Part shown: in pieces, positions 57,966 to 64,000 of the stretch
How the letters are laid out: each line of letters starts with the position of its first letter
How positions within the stretch are numbered: the stretch's first letter is position 1
DNA from: Unio delphinus
Lineage: Eukaryota; Mollusca; Bivalvia; Unionida; Unionidae
Assembly: GCA_029339505.1 (NCBI GenBank)
Contig: JAQISU010000070.1
Coordinates: forward strand, 1,297,501 to 1,361,500
Direction of reading: 5' to 3'
DNA: 64,000 nt
The notes under the pieces: model-generated
The model's database searches: none
Told to the model about the DNA's origin: nothing
Seen by the model: the letters and a program-made list of their open reading frames with translations, nothing else
Program-made: the position numbers and the translations under genes

Positions 57966-59271
57966 CCCTCAACACACAATGGGGGGGGGGGCATTACAAC
58001 TAAGATAACCTCTCATTATCAAATAATTCTGAATAACCAAAACCAAACTCGTTATACTCTATGTTCACCAATTTCTAGCCTGATTCCCATTTTTATAAAT
58101 ATTTAGTACTGTGAGTCCTTTTAAATCACTACCCATAAAAAAACTACTAACTCTGGAATTTCATTGGTTCATGTTGCAATACTGGAACAAAAACTGTAAA
58201 CAAAAGGTCATAAAAACAAAGAAAGATAGATATGTAGCATGATTATTTTCAAAAAATGGGAGTGGGATTTTAGCTTGCTGGTGCAGTGAAATTGATTGAA
58301 AGTGTGCAGTATTTATAAAAAGCAAATGGAGCCTTTGATATGGAATATAAACACCATAAGGACATTATTGTTTGCCATGATAAATCAGATTGCCTTCAGG
58401 ACATTATTGTTTGCCCTGATAAATCAGATTGCCTTCAGGTTAAGTGTCAAAAAGAACAATGCTTCCATGGATTCAAGTCCGAGCTTGGCTGCCTCAGCGT
58501 TTTGAGTCTTAAATCAGAAAAATAAATTGAGACATGTCTATCTCATTTTTTTATAAATACTTTCAGCAACAATCAAAGTGTTTTAGTCGATGTTCATACA
58601 ATTTTCAGACTACTTTTTAGTACTGGGAAGACCAGCTGATTTGCTGCTGGGCAAGCTGATTTGCTGCAGGGCAAGCTGATTTCCAGGGCAAGCTGATTTC
58701 CAGGGCAAGTTGATTTCCATTTCTGCTATCAACGGCTGATAGATTATAATGCTAAGTTACAGTTAATTTCAGGCATCACAACATTTCATATTTATTCAAA
58801 AACTGATCCGAAATTTTCATGATCAGAATTCACACACACATCAATGCTATGTCAAACTTTGGCACTCATGAGATGGCAATGTTTGCCTTTTCCAAACATG
58901 TTTTTTATGCAGTTAAAATCGGTATGTACTTTGTTGTTGATCTGATTGATCTTAACCATCATAACACAAGTAAATTATTTATTGCCAAATCACCTGGAGT
59001 GAAACAAGTTTGCCCTTAGGTCACATCATGCCAGCTAAGCAGGCTGATCCGATGGTGGGATAACAACCTACACCTATCTGCAAGTCTATCATGCTGAGAG
59101 GTCCACGCCTCTGCAGAGTTTTAAATTAATTCATGTGTTTATGAACAAGTGTTCATTATAGAGAGGTTTTGCAACATTAAGGCAGGTTTCACTGGATACT
59201 AATCTTAAGCTGATTTCACTGAACAGGAACCAAAGTGTATTAGCGGTTACCCATTTGTCTGTTTGTTTTTA
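57966..59271. other. Stretch with two small tandem duplications
   Basis: A 38-bp unit with GATAAATCAGATTGCCTTCA is repeated twice (58355-58440), and GCAAGCTGATTTGCTG / GCAAGCTGATTTCCAG units occur five times (58630-58718). The rest is unique. Confidence 0.6.
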
Positions 59272-59500
59272 TGATTTAACGCAAGTTTTCAGCACACAAT
59301 AGGCTATACATGGCGGCCAGTATCAATGGTGGAGGAAGAACCCGGAAAACCCCAGAAAGAACCACCAACCCACGAGAAGCTACTGGCAAGCTTTCTCACA
59401 TACCCACATTGGATAAATCCGAGACTCGAACCCACGCTGACAGGTGAGATAGCTGTGATCCAAAACGGAGAGCACTTTAGACCACTCGAAGCCCCGCCCC
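59272..59500 (-). mobile_element. tRNA-derived SINE, family 1
   Basis: Same body as the copy at 17.7 kb (ACGAGAAGCTACTGGCAAGC, GAGACTCGAACCCACGCTGA). The A-box end reads AGACCACTCGAAGCCCCGCC. An open frame across it is only the SINE in translation. Confidence 0.8.
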
Positions 59501-59995
59501 AGCGGTTACCTAGTTGAACTGGTAACTAAAAGGGAACTACTGGTCTCAATCCAGTCAAGGTCAGACTGTGTTACCATTGTGATTTATCTCTAGGCAACTG
59601 CATCACTCATAATCTTTCCATTTTGATGTAGCATTAATTTGCAAATTAAAAAATGTCATTTTCACTAAACAATTATCTGAAACAGACAACAGGCACTATG
59701 AAGGGTAAAGCTGATTTTTCTGAATGGATTGTGGTAGAAGTAGTTTAGTTGAGTACAGGAGATAGCATATCATAAAAAAACAGTCTGGCTAAAAGCCATA
59801 TGTCAGGCCACTGATAAATCTCTCATAGATCTCTTCACCTCAGTATGTCTGTAGATCTATTCTAGTTAACTGTCTCATGTTGTGCAACCTCTCTACATGT
59901 TTTACAAAAATCATGCCAAAAAAATAAAATGATAACAGACTGAATTTAGTATTACCATGACTATCCTGTACATGTATATGAATGTGGATTTTGTC
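59501..59995. other. Stretch with nothing recognised
   Basis: Unique sequence. Confidence 0.5.
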
Positions 59996-60190
59996 TGTAC
60001 TCAATACTGTACAGTAATATGGATTCCATCTGTACTTATTAATACTGTACAGTAATATGAATGTGGATTGCATCTGTACTTAGTACTGTACAGTTATTTA
60101 AATGTGGATTCCATTTGCACTTAATACTGTACAGTAATGTGAATGTGGATTTCATCTGTACTTAATACTGTACAGTAATATGAATGAAAG
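59996..60190. repeat. ~40-bp tandem repeat, 4-5 units
   Basis: Units contain TACTGTACAGTAATATGAAT and GTGGATTCCATCTGTACTTA; TACTGTACAGTA is a palindrome. Confidence 0.9.
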
Positions 60191-61009
60191 TTTGATCTGA
60201 ACCGAATATACTACGTGTATACATATATCAAGTACATAATGGCCTTGACAAAAATCCTAGAATGTTCAACCTACCCAAATTCAAGATGGTCATATGCAGC
60301 AAAAAAATGAAGTTTTTGTCATGTTCTTTATCAAACTCTTGGTAAATGGCAGTGAATCTGGCGCAGTGGAAAGTGTATTGGAGTTTTAGCAAAAAAATTA
60401 ATGGGTTTGATTCACCCAAATTCCACCCCACACTAGAAAACAAGCTAACAATTTTCAGTGCATAACATGACCTTCAAAGTGTTGTACTGTAAAACAAAAC
60501 TTAATTTGCTCAGTCAATTTTCCACCCCTGATCAGGTAATCTACGAATGAATACAAATATGTCTACCAAATTCAATTTGCCTACCTCCACTGGTGTTTGC
60601 TTGAATAAGTTGGGGGAAAAAATTGAAAACCTAAATGTGTGAAAAACTGAATAATGACTTAATGGCCTGAATATATAATCATGCCATATACATTTTTAAT
60701 AAAATCTGCCTACAAAATGTCATTGGTCTTCCTTGAGAAGTTTGTACTAAATTATTCCAATAGTTTTAGAGAAACAAATGTCCAAAACCAAAGGTTACGA
60801 GATTAGTATAAAAAAAATTAAAATTGCAACAATGACCTGAAAATCTAATCTGATTAAATACATTTGGATGCAAATTGACCACAAAATTGAATTATTCTGC
60901 CTCATGTGATTTCTGTACAATCTTGTGACAGCTTGCCCAGATGAAACAAGGGACCAATGAACATGAGCATATCAAGAAATAAAAGTAGTGTGCATATAAG
61001 GAGGTAGTC
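60191..61009. other. Stretch with nothing recognised
   Basis: Unique AT-rich sequence. Confidence 0.5.
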
Positions 61010-61105
61010 AAGTCAGTGGGAGGCCTGCAGTCAAGTCAGTGGGAGGCAGGCGTTCAAGTCAGTGGGAGGCTGGAAGTCATGTCAGTGGGAGGCTGGAAGT
61101 CATTC
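61010..61105. repeat. ~22-bp tandem repeat, 5 units
   Basis: Repeats of AGTCAAGTCAGTGGGAGGCT with small changes; followed at 61135-61185 by two copies of AACTAAAAGAAATAAGGAAGG. Confidence 0.9.
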
Positions 61106-61479
61106 AGTGGAAGCGCAGAGAGTCTGAAATTTAACTAAAAGAAATAAGGAAGGAAGGAAAACTAAAAGAAATAAGGAAGGAAGGAAATACCGGTATGCAG
61201 TATTTAATGACAATTTCAACAAGCCCTTTTGCTTGAATAATAACAAGATCTCTCCCGGTCATTGATCTCTTACATTCTCTAGTAAACAGAGAGCAAGAAG
61301 AGGAAAACAACACTTAAAGGAATGCCCCTACATAAATACCTATACAATCTGTAAGAATTAAAAGATCAGTATCCGATTTCAGCCACTAATTTCTTTTGTA
61401 AAGATTCTCATCTCAGTTAAGAAGTTTAACAGTTCTCATCTTCTTTTTCATCTGCAGATGGCTTTCATGTACATTGATC

Positions 61480-61810
61480 AAGGTCAAGCCCTGGTAATAA
61501 TGATTGTATGTTTTATGTACAAGAATCAAGGTCAAAAGCACAAGCCTTGGTAGTAATGTGATTGTATGTTTCATATCCCCCCCCCCCCTACTTAAATCAA
61601 GTATTAATGAGTGTATGTTTCATGTACATGGATCAAGATCAAAAGCACAAGCCCAGTATTAATGAGTGTATGTTTCATGTATATGGTTCAAGGTCAAAAG
61701 CACAAGCCCTGGTAGTAATGAGTGCATGTTTCATATACTTTGATCAGATCAAGGTCAAAATCACAAGCCCTGGTAGTAAGGTGATTGTATGTTTCATGAA
61801 TATGGGTCAA
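61480..61810. repeat. ~60-bp degenerate tandem repeat, 6 units
   Basis: Units contain TGTATGTTTCATGTACATGG and GATCAAGGTCAAAAGCACAA; a C10 run interrupts one unit at 61579-61588. Confidence 0.88.
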
Positions 61811-61924
61811 AGTCATATTCAAAAGGACAATATGGTTATGGAGTCTGTTATAATATACAGCAGTAATATGCTGTATAATATATCCAAGTATAACACAGTC
61901 CCTTGTATAAGGTTGATATGGTTA

Positions 61925-62100
61925 TGGATTGTTATTACATTAAACAATAGTAATACAATGTATAATGTATTGCAGTATATAATTACAGTAATACAATGTA
62001 TAATGTATTGCAGTATATAATTACAGTAATACAATGTATAATGTATTGCAGTATATAATTACAGTAATACAATGTATAATGTATTGCAGTATATAATTAC
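61925..62100. repeat. 38-bp tandem repeat, about 4 units
   Basis: The unit is ACAGTAATACAATGTATAAT plus GTATTGCAGTATATAATT; nearly perfect in the last three units. Confidence 0.94.
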
Positions 62101-62324
62101 AGTCCCCTTTATATGACAACATGGTCTGTTATATTATGCAACAGTAATAGGATGTATGGTATAACCCAGTATAAATCGGTCCCATTTAGTAGGACACTAA
62201 AACCATGGATCCATTTAATTATTCAACAGTAATACAATGACAATATACAGCTACCTGATATCAATAAGCAGAATATTAACCTTGTTAAACATAACAATTT
62301 GAGCATCATTATTTACTTTAATAA

Positions 62325-62406
62325 AATGAGTGTACAAACTCCACAGACCCAAGTCAGCCATTGTACATTATGCAATAGTACAGCTGGTTCAGTTTGTTGG
62401 GAGTAA
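62325..62406. mobile_element. Dispersed MITE, copy i, left part
   Basis: AATGAGTGTACAAACTCCAC AGACCCAAGTC and AGTTTGTTGGGAGTAAGCAG match the family order; it leads straight into a tandem array made from MITE interior sequence. Confidence 0.55.
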
Positions 62407-62680
62407 GCAGTAAAACAAACAACGCTAACCCTCATCTACAGGCATTTTATGTTCAGTGTTAATCAGTAAAACAAACAACGCTAACCCTGATATACAGACA
62501 TTTTATGTTCTTTGTTAATCAGTAAAACAAACAACGATAACACTGATCTACAGGCATATTATGTTCTATGTTAATCAGTAAAACAACATTAACCCTGATC
62601 TACAGGCATATTATGTTCTATGTTAATCAGTAAAACAAACAATGCTAACCCTGATCAACAGACATTTTATGTTCTATCTT
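62407..62680. repeat. 58-bp tandem repeat, 5 units, built from MITE interior
   Basis: The unit contains AGTAAAACAAACAACGCTAA and CCCTGATCTACAGGCATATT ATG. The phrases AACAAACAAtACAGACCCTG and CCTGATCTttaGGCACATTATG occur singly inside copies a and d of the dispersed MITE. Confidence 0.85.
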
Positions 62681-63062
62681 GTTAGCAGTTGGAATCAAGG
62701 AGGACAGACAAGAAAATGCTTTCCCACTTGACTTTAAACATCATTTCATTGCGAAAAGTTTTGCTTTTCAACTTGACTTTAATAAACATCATTTCATTCC
62801 GATCATTGCTCTCCGACCTGACCTTAAACATCATTTCATTCTGATAAGATGCTTTTCAACTTGCCTTTAAACATCATTTCATTCCGATAAGTTGCTTTCC
62901 CACTTGACCTCTTAAACATCATTTCATTCCGATAAGTTGCTTTCCCACCTGACTTTAAACATCATTTCATTCCGATAAGTTGCTTTCCCACTTGACCACT
63001 TAAACATCATTTCATTCAGATAAGTTGCTTTTCTACTGTAACTTGACTTTAAACATCATTTC

Positions 63063-63316
63063 GCCCTGACCAGAGTGGCCAAGTGGTCTAAAGTGCTCAC
63101 CATTATAGATAACTGACATCTCATCTCTGCATAGTTTCATCGTCTCGGGCTTGGCCAATGTGGGTAAGTGAGAAAACTTGCTAGTAGCTTCTCGTGGATC
63201 GGTGGTTCCTTATGGGCTTTTTCCCAGTTTCTTCCTCCAACATTTATACTGGCCGCCATGTATACCAGTAGTCTATATTGTGCTGAAAAATGCTGCTAAA
63301 CCATATAACAACAACC
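63063..63316 (+). mobile_element. tRNA-derived SINE, family 1, near full length, inside a minisatellite
   Basis: Plus strand: GCCCTGACCAGAGTGGCCAA and GTGGTCTAAAGTGCTC (A-box part), then a B box that is less clear than in other copies, AGTAGCTTCTCGTGGATCGG, ACTGGCCGCCATGTATACCA, and a terminal ATAACAACAAC tail. It is the most complete copy of the family. Confidence 0.82.
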
Positions 63317-63405
63317 GATAAGTTGCTTTTCCACTTGACTTAAAACATAATTTCTTTCCAATAAGTAGGTTTTCCACTTGACTCAAAACATCTCATTCTC
63401 AAGCG

Positions 63406-63609
63406 CGATCTCACCTCTGTCAACGTGGCTTCGAGTCTCAGATTCGGCTAATATATGTGTGTGAGAAAGCTTGCCAGTAGCTTTCCATGGGTCGGTACGT
63501 TCTTTATGGGGTTTTCCCTGTTTCTTCTTCCAACATTTACACTGGCCGCCATGTATAGTCTATCTTGTGGTGAAAAATGATGTTAATCCATACTACAACA
63601 ACAACAATC
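63406..63609 (+). mobile_element. tRNA-derived SINE, family 1, 5'-truncated, inside the same minisatellite
   Basis: Begins in the B-box region (GTGGCTTCGAGTCTCAG), then AGTAGCTTTCCATGGGTCGG, ACTGGCCGCCATGTATAGTC and a CAACAACAACAA tail. ATCTCATTCT before and ATCATTTCATTCT after may be the target duplication. Confidence 0.8.
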
Positions 63610-63785
63610 ATTTCATTCTGATAAGCTGCTTTACGACTTGAATTTAAACATCATTTCATTCCAATAAGATGCTTTACAACTTGAATTTAAATATCATTTC
63701 ATTCCAATAAGCTGCTTTACAACTTGAATTTAAAAATCATTACATTATGATAAGTTGCTTTTCCACTTGACTTGAAGCATAATTT

Positions 63786-64000
63786 CATTTGGAGTTAGTG
63801 AAGCCATTGCAGGTCCATTGATAGTAATCCCAGTCACAAGTCAAAAATCAGCCAATGGCCAGCTTTGATTAACTTCCTCAGTGTTGTTTGTTAAAGGCTC
63901 AAAGTCCCCACATACCAAGTAATATATGTAACCTATGAGTTTAAATTAAAACCAAGAAAAACTCAACAAAACTAAATCAGAATTTCTCTCATGTTTTGTT
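63786..64000. other. Window edge, nothing recognised
   Basis: Unique AT-rich sequence. Confidence 0.5.

Larger units (their letters stand above)
62695..63785. repeat. ~44-bp minisatellite interrupted by two SINEs
   Basis: Units contain TTGCTTTCCCACTTGACTTT and AAACATCATTTCATTCCGAT; they occupy 62695-63062, 63317-63405 and 63610-63785, with a SINE in each gap. Confidence 0.92.

Noticed and set aside
59326..59517. 63-codon frame with proline-rich protein
   Set aside because: It is the translated body of a SINE; the same text recurs at 17.7 and 50.7 kb.

Overview
Eukaryotic, AT-rich, intron-dominated DNA, most likely from a mollusc (bivalve or gastropod). The support is a conserved animal gene split by long introns, many minisatellites with 20-60 bp units, tRNA-derived SINEs with AAC tails, hAT and pogo-type DNA transposons, and LINE and tyrosine-recombinase relics. 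Species assignment is inference. No prokaryotic features are present.

One real gene explains the window. On the minus strand, nine exons between 46194 and 337 join in consistent phase into 1158 nt (386 codons) of a PP2A regulatory B'' subunit (PPP2R3A/PR72-PR130 type, EF-hand calcium-binding). In transcription order the exons (A-I here) are 46194-45844, 43495-43392, 32777-32675, 29853-29779, 27180-27094, 19132-18976, 16818-16770, 4383-4297 and 481-337. The C-terminal exons lie left of the window. The long N-terminal exon(s) and promoter probably lie right of it, so 46195-64000 is upstream intron or 5' flank.

The introns are built mainly from tandem arrays (about 30, together roughly a third of the window). 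The largest are a 33-bp array (830-3444), a 46-bp array of about 5 kb (10965-15990) and a ~40-bp array (41216-42985). Many arrays are bordered or split by transposons: three copies of a ~690-bp hAT MITE with perfect 8-bp target duplications, a 2-kb hAT element with a deleted BED-finger transposase, a 375-bp hAT-like MITE, a 1.3-kb pogo-like element with TA duplications, a decayed tyrosine-recombinase element with inverted termini, two non-LTR retrotransposon fragments, two SINE families and a dispersed inverted-repeat MITE family.

The most interesting observation is that local tandem duplication has repeatedly copied the gene's own splice junctions. The 5' part of exon B is triplicated, the donor of exon C is duplicated, and the acceptor of exon I is duplicated. 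In each case use of the extra site that still looks functional would break the reading frame. Some minisatellites can also be traced to a source sequence: a 27-bp array derived from a 61-bp array, and a 58-bp array derived from the interior of a MITE.
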